Source of the DNA: Aestuariispira ectoiniformans
GTDB taxonomy: Bacteria; Pseudomonadota; Alphaproteobacteria; UBA8366; Aestuariispiraceae
Direction of reading: 5' to 3'
Length of the DNA: 64,000 nucleotides
Assembly (NCBI RefSeq): GCF_025136295.1
Contig: NZ_CP062788.1
Location: 1,519,001-1,583,000, forward strand
Shown here: piece after piece, positions 24,566 to 32,686 of the stretch
Layout: each line of letters begins with the position of its first letter
Position numbering within the stretch: the first letter of the stretch is position 1
Notes under the pieces: generated by a model
Databases searched by the model: none
Told to the model about the DNA's origin: nothing
What the model saw: the letters and a program-made list of their open reading frames with translations, nothing else
Translations under genes and position numbers: made by a program

Positions 24566-25321
24566 TTATTTGATCGCCGTCAAATGCCCCCACTGGAAAT
24601 GCCCCTGTGCCAGGTATTTCAGGATGGCGGCATAGGCGATGGCGACGCGATTGGCATAGCGATAGCCGATGCGGCTGGGCACGAAGTCCTGCGGCGTGAT
24701 GGGCGTGGCGACATCCTCCCAGGCGGGGCTGAGCGCGGCGGAAACGCCATGGGCCAGAAGGGTCGCCGCCACGCGCCTTGTATGAACCGCATCCGTCGCG
24801 ACCACCGGCCGGGAAAGGCCGTTCTGTTTCATGATTTCAACAAAGGCGTCGACATTCTGGGCCGTGTTCATTGCTTTCTGGTCCAATATAACCTTGTCGG
24901 CTTCCAGTTGAACCGCTTTCACGGCGATGGCGCTTTCGGATGTGCCAATGCCTTTCACGTCGCCGCCTGAGACGATCATCGGGATTTGAAGGACGTCCTG
25001 CAGGTGCTTGGCATGGGTTATCCGAGCCATTGTGTGTTCCTTCGGGACATAGTCGGCGTCACCGACCTGCCTTACGCCCCCCGTTGGCACCAGAATGACG
25101 TCCGGACGGCTGTCGATAATCTCAACCAGGCTTTGTCCGTGGACCAGAAGAGGGAGAACCAGCAGTTTGGACGTGACCGGAAAGGCCAGGAAGACAAGGA
25201 TCGCCATCCCGAGGCCCGTACAAAAGGCGCGGCCCCGGCCCTTCAGAAACCCCAGTCCCAGAATCAGCAGGAAAACACCCGGTATCGGGAAAAACAGAAA
25301 GACAAGGGAGTAGAAATTCAT
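24566..25321 (-). CDS. YdcF family protein (DUF218), membrane-anchored
   Basis: This 251-residue protein has two hydrophobic segments at the N-terminus (YSLVFLFFPIPGVFLLILGL and a second around residues 33-60), then a DUF218/YdcF domain: DVILVPTGGVRQVGDAD, PMIVSGGDVKGIGTSESAI, NTAQNVDAFVEIM and RPVVATDAVHTRRVAATLLA. The family includes ElyC-like proteins linked to envelope polysaccharide metabolism, but the biochemical role is unclear. It is transcribed toward the riboswitch, with about 70 bases between them. The 195 bases upstream to the next gene hold AT-rich sequence, probably promoters, and no repeat I can interpret. Confidence 0.85.
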   Translation of the reverse strand: MNFYSLVFLFFPIPGVFLLILGLGFLKGRGRAFCTGLGMAILVFLAFPVTSKLLVLPLLVHGQSLVEIIDSRPDVILVPTGGVRQVGDADYVPKEHTMARITHAKHLQDVLQIPMIVSGGDVKGIGTSESAIAVKAVQLEADKVILDQKAMNTAQNVDAFVEIMKQNGLSRPVVATDAVHTRRVAATLLAHGVSAALSPAWEDVATPITPQDFVPSRIGYRYANRVAIAYAAILKYLAQGHFQWGHLTAIK

Positions 25322-25516
25322 TTGCCGGTTGCGCCTTATGTGGAGGGTACGTTTATAGATAGTATTCTTAAAAGATTTTTATGCATTCTTCTAGAGAATC
25401 GCCCCATAATGCTGCGCAAATCAAAAATAAATTGCTATACAGTCAGTGCTTACTTGGTAATGCCCAAGAAGCCAGGGTCAGTATGTTGAAACAATAAAGT
25501 AAATGCAGGACGCAAT

Positions 25517-27196
25517 ATGGGGCTTAGTGTCACCGCCGATACCATTGCGGTGGAAGCGTTGGAGGCTGCGGGAGATGTGGCATTTGTCTGGGACTTTGTC
25601 TCGGATGAAGTAATTTGGGGTGGAAACATCTCGTCGCTGGTGGGCGACGGCCCGAGTAATGTTTTCCAAAGCGGAGAGACCTTCATTACCCGGATTCACG
25701 ATGCCGACCTTCCCGGGCGGCTGCGGGTTCTGGATGGCAATCTGGGAAATGACGGGCACTATGAGTGTGAATACCGCCTTCGTTTGAGCGGTCAGGATTT
25801 TACGTGGGTTCATGAAAAGGGCCGCGTGATGCGCAACGATGACGGGATGCCGCAACGCACGGTCGGTGTCCTGCGCATAATCGAAGGGCGCAAACGTAAT
25901 GAACGCCTGATAGAACATTTCAGCAATTACGATGTGCTGACCGGCCATCTCAGCCGCAACCGTTTACGCGATGCGCTGGAAAATGCCTTCCAGTATGGAG
26001 AACGCTTCAATATTGACGGGGCATTCCTTCTGATCGGTATAGACGGCCTGGGCGAAATTCGCGACCGCTACGGGATGGATGCGGCGGATAATGTCATTAT
26101 TTCGGCCGGCCAGATTCTGGAACATATGCTGCGGTCAATCGACGTGATCGGCCGTCAGGGCGCGGACCGATTTGGCATCGTGACGACAAACTGCAAGCAG
26201 GATGACCTCAACGTCCTGATTGAACGATTGCTCCACGCCTTTCAGACAACGCCCGTCAGGGCGGGCGATGCGGAAGTAACCCTGCGCGTGAGCATTGGTC
26301 TGTCGCGGTTCCCGGAAGATGTACATACGGTGCCGGAGATTCTGGCGCGTACCGAGCAGGCCTTGCAATATGCCCGGGACCTGGGTGGCGATCAGGCGCA
26401 TGTCTACCACCCGTCGGACGAGGATCGCACCCGTGTCCGTAACAGTCTTGCCATCGCGGGCCAGATTGAACGGGCCCTGGAAAACGATTGTCTTGAATTT
26501 GCCTTTCAGCCGATCGTCAGTTGCCGAACCCGTCGGATATCCTATTACGAGGCATTGGTGCGGATGCGGGACAATGGTGAAGTCCTGCCGGCAAGCGTTT
26601 TTGTGCCGGTGGCGGAGCATTGCGGCCTTATTCGTGACTTGGACCGGTGGGCTCTTCAGGCCTGTCTGGAACGCCTGACAGAACATCCGGGCCTGACGCT
26701 GTCCCTGAACCTGTCCGGAATGACGGTGACCGATCCGTCCTGGCTGCGCCTTCTGGCAAGCCAGCTTCGCGGGCGTGAGGATATTGCCAGTCGGTTGATT
26801 CTGGAAATTACCGAGACCGTCGCGTTGGAAGATATTGAGATTACCGGCCACTTCATAACAACGGCGCGGGATCTGGGATGCAAGGTGGCACTGGATGATT
26901 TTGGCTCCGGCCATACCTCCTTCCGGCATATGCGCTCGTTGATTGTCGATGTGGTGAAGATCGACCGCATTTTCGTGCGGGACTGGCACCAATCCGGCGA
27001 CAGGGCGAATTTCATTGGCAAGCTCATGACCATTGCCAGGGAAACCGGCTTTGAAATCGTCGCGGAAGGGGTTGAAGACAAATTCACCGCAGAAATGCTT
27101 GCTTCCGAAGGCGTGGATTACCTGCAGGGCTGGTATTTGGGTAAACCTATGCTTGAGCAGGAATGGCTGGCCTATTACAAAGCAGATGCGTCTTAG
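25517..27196 (+). CDS. PAS - degenerate GGDEF - EAL protein, probable cyclic-di-GMP phosphodiesterase
   Basis: This 559-residue soluble protein has a PAS-type sensor at about 15-125 (DVAFVWDFVSDEVIWGGNIS), a GGDEF-fold domain at about 145-305 and an EAL domain at about 325-550. The cyclase signature is lost: residues 214-218 read QGADR instead of GGDEF. The EAL domain looks active: E345-A-L in YYEALVRM, NLSGMTV, EITETVALED, ALDDFGSGHTSFRHM and AEGVEDKF. It therefore probably degrades cyclic-di-GMP, with the GGDEF fold as a regulatory module. The PAS ligand is unknown. It is a single gene. Confidence 0.9.
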   Translation: MGLSVTADTIAVEALEAAGDVAFVWDFVSDEVIWGGNISSLVGDGPSNVFQSGETFITRIHDADLPGRLRVLDGNLGNDGHYECEYRLRLSGQDFTWVHEKGRVMRNDDGMPQRTVGVLRIIEGRKRNERLIEHFSNYDVLTGHLSRNRLRDALENAFQYGERFNIDGAFLLIGIDGLGEIRDRYGMDAADNVIISAGQILEHMLRSIDVIGRQGADRFGIVTTNCKQDDLNVLIERLLHAFQTTPVRAGDAEVTLRVSIGLSRFPEDVHTVPEILARTEQALQYARDLGGDQAHVYHPSDEDRTRVRNSLAIAGQIERALENDCLEFAFQPIVSCRTRRISYYEALVRMRDNGEVLPASVFVPVAEHCGLIRDLDRWALQACLERLTEHPGLTLSLNLSGMTVTDPSWLRLLASQLRGREDIASRLILEITETVALEDIEITGHFITTARDLGCKVALDDFGSGHTSFRHMRSLIVDVVKIDRIFVRDWHQSGDRANFIGKLMTIARETGFEIVAEGVEDKFTAEMLASEGVDYLQGWYLGKPMLEQEWLAYYKADAS

Positions 27197-27254
27197 CTGA
27201 CTGTTGCGTAAGCTAAGGCATCTATAGGGCCATGCATGTGGGGAAGCGATTGCT

Positions 27255-27995
27255 ATGAGCATCTGGGGTAAGATAGTTGGCGGCGTTGGCGGGTTTGCCA
27301 TCGGCGGACCGATCGGTGCCTTGATTGGCGCCTTGGGCGGTCATGTTGTCGACAAACTGCGTTCCGAAGAAGAAACGCGGAGCCGTGCCAGTGCTGATGC
27401 AACCAAATCCGTTGCCTTCACAATCGGTGTTATTGCCCTTGGAGCCAAGATGGCAAAGGCGGACGGGGTGGTCACCGATGACGAGGTCCGCGCCTTCAAG
27501 CAGGTCTTCCATATTCCCCAGCATGAAGTGAAGAATGTGGCCCGGGTCTTCAATCAGGCCCGCAAGGATGCCCGTGGTTTCGAACCCTATGCACAGCAGA
27601 TGGCGGACATGTTCCGCAATGAGCCTCAGGTTCTGGAGGAATTGCTCTACTGCCTGACCCATATCGCCATGGCCGATGGCAGCATGCATCCGCAGGAACT
27701 GGAATATCTGCAGAAGGTCGCGCAGATCTTTGGATTTGATGCCGCGACCTTTGAACGTGTGACCGGCCGCAGTCCGGCGGGGGACAAGGCAGACCCCTAT
27801 ACGATTCTGGGTGTCTCCCCCAATGCCGACGATGCGGCTATCAAGGCGGCGCATCGCAAGCTTGTTCTGGAACATCACCCGGACCGCCTGGTCTCGCAGG
27901 GGATGCCGGAAGAGTTCGTCAACATGGCCAACGAAAAGCTGGCCGAGATCAATGCCGCCTATGATGCGATCAAGAAACAGCGCGGCATTAACTGA
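27255..27995 (+). CDS. TerB-like plus J-domain co-chaperone (DjlA-like)
   Basis: This 246-residue protein starts with a glycine-rich hydrophobic segment (GGVGGFAIGGPIGALIGALG), probably a membrane anchor of the glycine-zipper kind. Residues about 55-170 form a TerB/DjlA-type helical domain (KMAKADGVVTDDEV, THIAMADGSMHPQELEYL). Residues about 185-240 form a J domain with H208-P-D210. The same order occurs in DjlA co-chaperones that stimulate DnaK at the inner membrane. It is transcribed alone, 59 bases after the EAL gene. Confidence 0.9.
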   Translation: MSIWGKIVGGVGGFAIGGPIGALIGALGGHVVDKLRSEEETRSRASADATKSVAFTIGVIALGAKMAKADGVVTDDEVRAFKQVFHIPQHEVKNVARVFNQARKDARGFEPYAQQMADMFRNEPQVLEELLYCLTHIAMADGSMHPQELEYLQKVAQIFGFDAATFERVTGRSPAGDKADPYTILGVSPNADDAAIKAAHRKLVLEHHPDRLVSQGMPEEFVNMANEKLAEINAAYDAIKKQRGIN

Positions 27996-28103
27996 CCCAT
28001 AGAAGGCACGGTCTTTCTTCGCCCTGTCTTATCCTCTATATCCTACCATCGGATAAACCGGCGTCTTGCGTCCGGTGCTTCATGTTGTTTGAGGAGAACA
28101 GGA

Positions 28104-29909
28104 ATGGCCAAGGGGCCTGAGTTGTTAGCATTGCGCAATGCCCGTGCCGGTTTCGGGACGCCGCCGGTGATTGACGGCGGAACCATCTCGATTGCCAAAG
28201 GCGATCGGTTGGTGCTGGTCGGGCGTAACGGCAGCGGCAAGTCTACCCTGATGGCCGCCCTGGAAGGGCGTCTGGCCCTTGATGATGGCGAACGTTATGT
28301 CATGCCGGGGGTGACGGTTGCCCGCCTGCCGCAGGACCCGGTGCCGCCGAAATCGGGAACCGTAATGGAATTCGTGACCGGTGAGGGCGCGGAAGACTAC
28401 CGGGCGGAGGCCATGATCTATGCTTTGGGCCTGGAACCGGACATGCAGGCGGCAACCATGTCCGGCGGGCAGATCCGTCGTGCGGCGCTGGCGGCAGCAC
28501 TGGCGCAGGACCCGGATGTCCTGCTGCTGGACGAGCCGACCAACCACCTCGACCTGCCTTGCATTGAATGGCTGGAAACCGAACTGGCAAATTTCCGCGG
28601 CGGCATTCTTGTGATCAGCCACGACCGCGCCTTCCTGAACAAGATGGCCAATGGCATTGTCTGGCTCGATCGCGGAACGTTGCGCCGGCTGGATGCCGGT
28701 TTTGACAAATTCGAAAGCTGGGTAGAGGAAGTCGAGGCGACGGAAGAAGCGGAACTGAACCGCATCGACCAGCATATCAAGGCGGAAACCCGTTATCTGA
28801 ACTATGGGGTGACCGCCCGGCGTAAGCGTAATGTCCGCCGTCTGGAAAAACTGGCGACGTTGCGTCAGGAGCGGAAGAACCGCACACGCGGCGATACGAC
28901 GGCAACCCTCAAGGCGCAGGCCGCCAACCAGGGTGGCAAGGTCGTGCTGGAAGCCGACCATATTTCCAAAACTTTTGGCGATCGGACAATCATCCGTGAT
29001 TTCTCCACCCGCGTGATGCGCGGGGACCGGATCGGTATCCTCGGCCCCAATGGTGCGGGCAAGACGACCCTGTTGAAAATGCTGATAGGTGAGTTGGCCC
29101 CGGATAGCGGTGTGGTGGAACGCGGCGCCAATATCGACCTGGCATGGTTCGACCAGACACGGGAGCAACTGGATCTGGAAACGACGCCCTGGGATGTGAT
29201 CGGCGAGGGCACAGACCGCGTGACTGTAGGAGAGCAGACACGTCATGTGGTCGGCTATCTGCGCGACTTCCTGTTCGATGAAAAGCAGGTGCGCGGCAAG
29301 ATCAGCACCCTGTCCGGCGGGGAGCGAAATCGCCTGCTGCTGGCAAAAATCCTGATGAAACCGGCCAATCTTCTGGTGCTTGACGAACCGACCAACGACC
29401 TGGATATGGAAACGCTTGACCTGTTGGAGGAGATGCTGGGCGATTACGACGGCACCCTGGTCCTGGTCAGCCACGACCGTGATTTCCTCGACCGTCTGGT
29501 GACAAGTGTGATTGCCGTCGAGGGCGATGGGGAGGTCCGAGAATATGTCGGTGGGTACTCCGACTATCGCCGTGTGAGGGCTCAGGAAAACGCCGTTGAG
29601 GCCGCGCCGGTCAAGAAGGCGGTCAAAACACCTGAGAAGGAAAAGCCAAAGACATCTTCCTTGCGCCTCAGCTATAAGGACAAAAGGGATTTGGACCTTT
29701 TGCCCGGCAGAATGGAAGAGCTGGAGGCGGATATCGCAGCATCGGAAGAAAAGCTGGCCGCACCGGATTTCTATACCAAGGACCCTGAAGGATTTCAGAA
29801 AACTGCCGATCGTCTCGATGCACTCAAGGCGGAACTGGCGGAGGCGGAAGAACGCTGGTTGGAACTGGAAATCCTGCAGGAGGAATTGGACGCCGCCAAA
29901 TCCGGATAG
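28104..29909 (+). CDS. uup: ABC-F family ATPase, Uup type
   Basis: This 601-residue soluble protein has two ATPase domains: Walker A GRNGSGKST at 40-48 and GPNGAGKTT in the second half, signatures MSGGQIRRAALAAALAQ and LSGGERNRLLLAKIL, and Walker B LLLDEPTNHLD and LVLDEPTNDLD. A charged coiled-coil tail (from about 505) distinguishes Uup from Ettl-type members. Uup affects transposon precise excision and ribosome or replication functions. The ATG at 28104 follows GAGGAG; an earlier start is less likely. It is followed by the transporter gene after 18 bases. Confidence 0.93.
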   Translation: MAKGPELLALRNARAGFGTPPVIDGGTISIAKGDRLVLVGRNGSGKSTLMAALEGRLALDDGERYVMPGVTVARLPQDPVPPKSGTVMEFVTGEGAEDYRAEAMIYALGLEPDMQAATMSGGQIRRAALAAALAQDPDVLLLDEPTNHLDLPCIEWLETELANFRGGILVISHDRAFLNKMANGIVWLDRGTLRRLDAGFDKFESWVEEVEATEEAELNRIDQHIKAETRYLNYGVTARRKRNVRRLEKLATLRQERKNRTRGDTTATLKAQAANQGGKVVLEADHISKTFGDRTIIRDFSTRVMRGDRIGILGPNGAGKTTLLKMLIGELAPDSGVVERGANIDLAWFDQTREQLDLETTPWDVIGEGTDRVTVGEQTRHVVGYLRDFLFDEKQVRGKISTLSGGERNRLLLAKILMKPANLLVLDEPTNDLDMETLDLLEEMLGDYDGTLVLVSHDRDFLDRLVTSVIAVEGDGEVREYVGGYSDYRRVRAQENAVEAAPVKKAVKTPEKEKPKTSSLRLSYKDKRDLDLLPGRMEELEADIAASEEKLAAPDFYTKDPEGFQKTADRLDALKAELAEAEERWLELEILQEELDAAKSG

Positions 29910-29927
29910 GAACCGGAAGGATGACGG

Positions 29928-30830
29928 ATGCAGTTTCGGGATGTGGCGATCGCCCTCTTTGTGATGGTGATCTGGGGCGGTAACTTTTCCGTCGCCAAAT
30001 TTGGGCTGGCGCAGATACCTCCGCTGACCTTCATGGCCATGCGTTTTGCCGTCGTGGCGGTCTTGCTGGTGCCCTTCGTGCGCCTGCCAAGGGACAAGAT
30101 CGTCCCCGTATTCTGGTATTCGGTCACGCTGGGCGGTATCCATTTCGGCCTGATGTTCTGGGCATTGACCCAGATTGATGCCGCAACAGCGGCACTTGCC
30201 AGTCAGATGGGCGTTCCCTTCGCCACCATCCTGTCCGCCTTTGTCTTTAAGGATTATCCCAAATTCTGGCGTGTCCTGGGAATCATGATTGCCTTTTCCG
30301 GCGTCGTCGTGATTGCAGGTGAGCCTCGTTTCGAAGGTGGTTTGCTTCCCTTGTTGACGGTTGTCGCAGCAGCATTCGCCTGGGCAATGGGGGCAGTGCA
30401 GGCGAAGGCCATGGGCAAGGTGAACGGCTTTGCGTTGAACGGCTATATGGCGCTCTTTTCCGTACCACAATTGATGATCTGGTCCTTCTTCTTTGAAGAG
30501 GGGCAGATTGATGCGCTGCTGTCGGCCGACTGGATCGGCTGGGGTTCGATCTTCTATCAGAGCCTGATGGTCGTCATCGTCGGTTATGGAATCTGGTACA
30601 AGCTTTTGGGTAAATACCCGGTCAGCCTGACCATGCCCTTCACCCTGTTGATGCCATTTTTCGGTGTATTGTTTGCCGTTTGGCTCTTGGGTGAGGAAGT
30701 AACCGTGCCCATGATAATTGGCGGCAGCCTCACTATCCTGGGCGTTGCGGTGATTGTACTGCGCAGCTCCCAGCCCAAGCATATTTCCCAACAGGCAGCC
30801 ACGGTGGAATGCAGTGGAAGGTTACAGTGA
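29928..30830 (+). CDS. EamA family (DMT) transporter
   Basis: This 300-residue inner-membrane protein has about ten hydrophobic segments in two EamA repeats (VMVIWGGNFSVAKFGLAQIP in the first, PVSLTMPFTLLMPFFGVLFA in the second). DMT exporters carry amino acids, nucleobases or other metabolites, and the substrate cannot be read from sequence. It lies between uup and a small YHS-like gene, whose start overlaps its stop by one base. Topology and family are clear; function beyond small-molecule transport is not. Confidence 0.9.
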   Translation: MQFRDVAIALFVMVIWGGNFSVAKFGLAQIPPLTFMAMRFAVVAVLLVPFVRLPRDKIVPVFWYSVTLGGIHFGLMFWALTQIDAATAALASQMGVPFATILSAFVFKDYPKFWRVLGIMIAFSGVVVIAGEPRFEGGLLPLLTVVAAAFAWAMGAVQAKAMGKVNGFALNGYMALFSVPQLMIWSFFFEEGQIDALLSADWIGWGSIFYQSLMVVIVGYGIWYKLLGKYPVSLTMPFTLLMPFFGVLFAVWLLGEEVTVPMIIGGSLTILGVAVIVLRSSQPKHISQQAATVECSGRLQ

Positions 30831-31006
30831 TGCGTAGGCAAGATGCGGTTAACAGCCTGTGCCCATGGTCCGGCAAGCCGGTGCAGGAGGATTCCCTGAC
30901 GGAATACCGGGGCAAGGTCATCGGGTTCTGTAATCCGGGATGCCGTGATAAATTTGCAGCAGCGCCTGAAGACTATCCGGAGGTGCTGAAACTCTTGGGG
31001 GAGTAG
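30830..31006 (+). CDS. Small YHS/TRASH-like cysteine protein
   Basis: This 58-residue protein starts at an ATG overlapping the transporter stop (TGATG) with GGAAGG eight bases upstream. It carries C11-P-W-S-G-K-P-V and, further on, FCNPGCRDKF, so three cysteines arranged as in short YHS/TRASH metal-binding proteins. Homologues of this shape are often mislabelled glutathione S-transferase; there is no GST fold here. It may bind a metal or be a redox-sensitive accessory. The hydrolase gene starts six bases downstream, so the pair is probably co-translated. Confidence 0.75.
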   Translation: MRRQDAVNSLCPWSGKPVQEDSLTEYRGKVIGFCNPGCRDKFAAAPEDYPEVLKLLGE

Positions 31007-31011
31007 TCGCC

Positions 31012-31905
31012 ATGTTTGACGGTTTTATTGGTAAGAAGATCAAAGCGCAGGGCCTGACCCATGCTGTTTGGGTTGGGGGCGAGGGGCCACCCGTCCTCCT
31101 GCTGCACGGTTATCCGCAAACCCATGTGATCTGGCATCATATTGCCCCTGTACTGGCAAAACAGTTCACGGTTGTGCTGCCTGACCTGCGCGGATATGGC
31201 GACAGTGACGCACCGGCTGATGATGCAGGCCATACCGTCTATTCCAAACGCGCAATGGCAGCGGACCAGGTCGCCATCATGGCCGAACTGGGGTTTGAAA
31301 AATTCGCAGTCGTCGGCCATGACCGTGGTGCCCGCGTGACTTACCGCATGGCTCTCGACCATCCGCAGAATGTGACGCGGATGGTTTCACTGGATGTGGT
31401 GCCGACCTATGAGATTTGGGAGGCGTTTGACCGGGAGGCCAGCCTGGCGGCTTTCCACTGGCCCCTCCTGGCGCAACCAGCCCCACTGCCTGAGGTGATG
31501 ATCGGTCATGACCCTTCCTATTTCCTGCATTGGATTCTGCGCAGTTGGGCCGCGTCCGGATTTGCCTTCGATCCTGAGGCGTTTCGTGAATATGAGCGGC
31601 ACTTTACCCGCTCGGAAGTGATTGCCGCGACCTGCGGTGACTATCGTGCCGGCGCGACAACCGATGTTGCCCATGATGCGGCTGACCGGAAGGCCGGGCA
31701 CAAGATCACTTGCCCGTTGATGTGTTTGTGGGGGGCGGAGGAAGGTTTCGCTGAGCAGGGAGGCCGTTCCCCGTTGGAGGTTTGGGCGGATTGGTGCGAT
31801 GGTCCGGTAAGCGGTGCGCCGATCCAGAGCGGCCATTTTCTGCCGGAAGAAGCCCCCGAGGCGGTCCTAAACCACTTGATTCCTTTTCTCCGTGAGGGCA
31901 AATAA
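31012..31905 (+). CDS. Alpha/beta hydrolase, haloacetate dehalogenase-like
   Basis: This 297-residue hydrolase has the nucleophile D104 in VVGHDRGARVTYRMALDHP, an aspartate rather than serine as in haloalkane and fluoroacetate dehalogenases and epoxide hydrolases. H275 lies in QSGHFLPEEAPE. The segments AAFHWPLLAQPAPLPE and CGDYRAGATTD place His-Trp and Tyr where fluoroacetate dehalogenases bind halide. LHGYPQTHVIWHHIAP contributes the oxyanion region. A dehalogenase with 2-haloacetate substrates is likely; epoxide hydrolase is the alternative. It shares a transcript with the genes on both sides. Confidence 0.82.
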   Translation: MFDGFIGKKIKAQGLTHAVWVGGEGPPVLLLHGYPQTHVIWHHIAPVLAKQFTVVLPDLRGYGDSDAPADDAGHTVYSKRAMAADQVAIMAELGFEKFAVVGHDRGARVTYRMALDHPQNVTRMVSLDVVPTYEIWEAFDREASLAAFHWPLLAQPAPLPEVMIGHDPSYFLHWILRSWAASGFAFDPEAFREYERHFTRSEVIAATCGDYRAGATTDVAHDAADRKAGHKITCPLMCLWGAEEGFAEQGGRSPLEVWADWCDGPVSGAPIQSGHFLPEEAPEAVLNHLIPFLREGK

Positions 31906-31910
31906 CGCCC

Positions 31911-32576
31911 ATGCAGTTGATCCGCTATCCATCGCCGAATTTCGGAGACCGTCGGGGTGACGGTCCGGTGGATATGCTCGTCCTGCATTATACCGATATG
32001 GTCAGCGCGCAGGAGGCCCTGGACCGGCTCTGTGATCCGGCGGCGGAGGTCAGTGCCCATTACCTGATCGATGAGGATGGGCGCGTCTACCAGATGGTGG
32101 ATGAGGACAAACGCGCCTGGCACGCGGGCGTCAGCTTCTGGCGTGGCTGCCGGGACGTGAATTCGCGTTCCATTGGCATCGAACTTGCCAATCCCGGCCA
32201 TTTGAACGGTTATCGCCCGTTCCCGAGTGCGCAGATGGAAAGTCTGGCCCGGTTATGCCGGTCCATCCTGTCACGCCATCCAATCGAACAGCGCAATGTG
32301 ATTGCCCATTCGGATGTTGCCCCCGGTCGCAAGAAAGACCCCGGCGAATTGTTCCAGTGGCGCTGGTTGTCGAAGGAGGGGGTTGGACGCTGGCCGGAAC
32401 TGGTTCGTGCGTCGGACAGGGACCTGATCGGGTCCCTGGCAGAAATCGGCTATTGTGTTGATGACGAGGCGGCGGCGATTGAGGCCTTCCAGCGTCATTA
32501 CCGCCCCGACGCCATCACCGGCGAGGCAGACGAGGAAACGCGCCTGCTGGCCGCAGGGCTGCTTGAAACCCTTTAG
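31911..32576 (+). CDS. N-acetylmuramoyl-L-alanine amidase (Ami_2, AmiD-like)
   Basis: This 221-residue protein has an amidase type 2 domain: LHYTDM (first zinc histidine), VSAHYLIDEDGRVYQMVDED, RAWHAGVSFWRG, SIGIELANPG and IAHSDVAPGRKKDPG (second histidine and the catalytic lysine/zinc aspartate region). A short C-terminal peptidoglycan-binding-like helical part follows (EAFQRHYRPDAITGEADEET). No signal peptide is visible at the chosen ATG, so a cytoplasmic murein-recycling role (AmpD-like) is possible. The ribosome binding site is weak (GAGGG 12 bases upstream), suggesting coupling to the hydrolase gene. Confidence 0.9.
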   Translation: MQLIRYPSPNFGDRRGDGPVDMLVLHYTDMVSAQEALDRLCDPAAEVSAHYLIDEDGRVYQMVDEDKRAWHAGVSFWRGCRDVNSRSIGIELANPGHLNGYRPFPSAQMESLARLCRSILSRHPIEQRNVIAHSDVAPGRKKDPGELFQWRWLSKEGVGRWPELVRASDRDLIGSLAEIGYCVDDEAAAIEAFQRHYRPDAITGEADEETRLLAAGLLETL

Positions 32577-32653
32577 GCAGGGACTCACCACAGGATTGTT
32601 TGCAGGTCTTGGCAAATGATCCGATCTGAATTATTTTAAGGTTAAAATATGTG

Positions 32654-32668
32654 CCGGTCTTTGACCGG
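32654..32668 (+). promoter_or_regulatory. Small hairpin in the kynU leader
   Basis: CCGGTC/GACCGG with a TTT loop lies 19 bases before the kynU start. It is small and of uncertain meaning; it could affect ribosome access. Confidence 0.3.
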
Positions 32669-32686
32669 TTCGGTGAGGAAAACAAT

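Noticed and set aside
28125-30791. An 888-codon open frame on the minus strand opposite uup and the EamA gene
   Set aside because: It lies antisense to two genes with complete family motifs, its translation is rich in His, Gln and Arg with no domain, and it has no ribosome binding site of note. It is a shadow of biased codon use.
31911-32576. A phage or lysis role for the amidase
   Set aside because: There is no holin, phage gene or atypical composition nearby, and the domain fits murein recycling.
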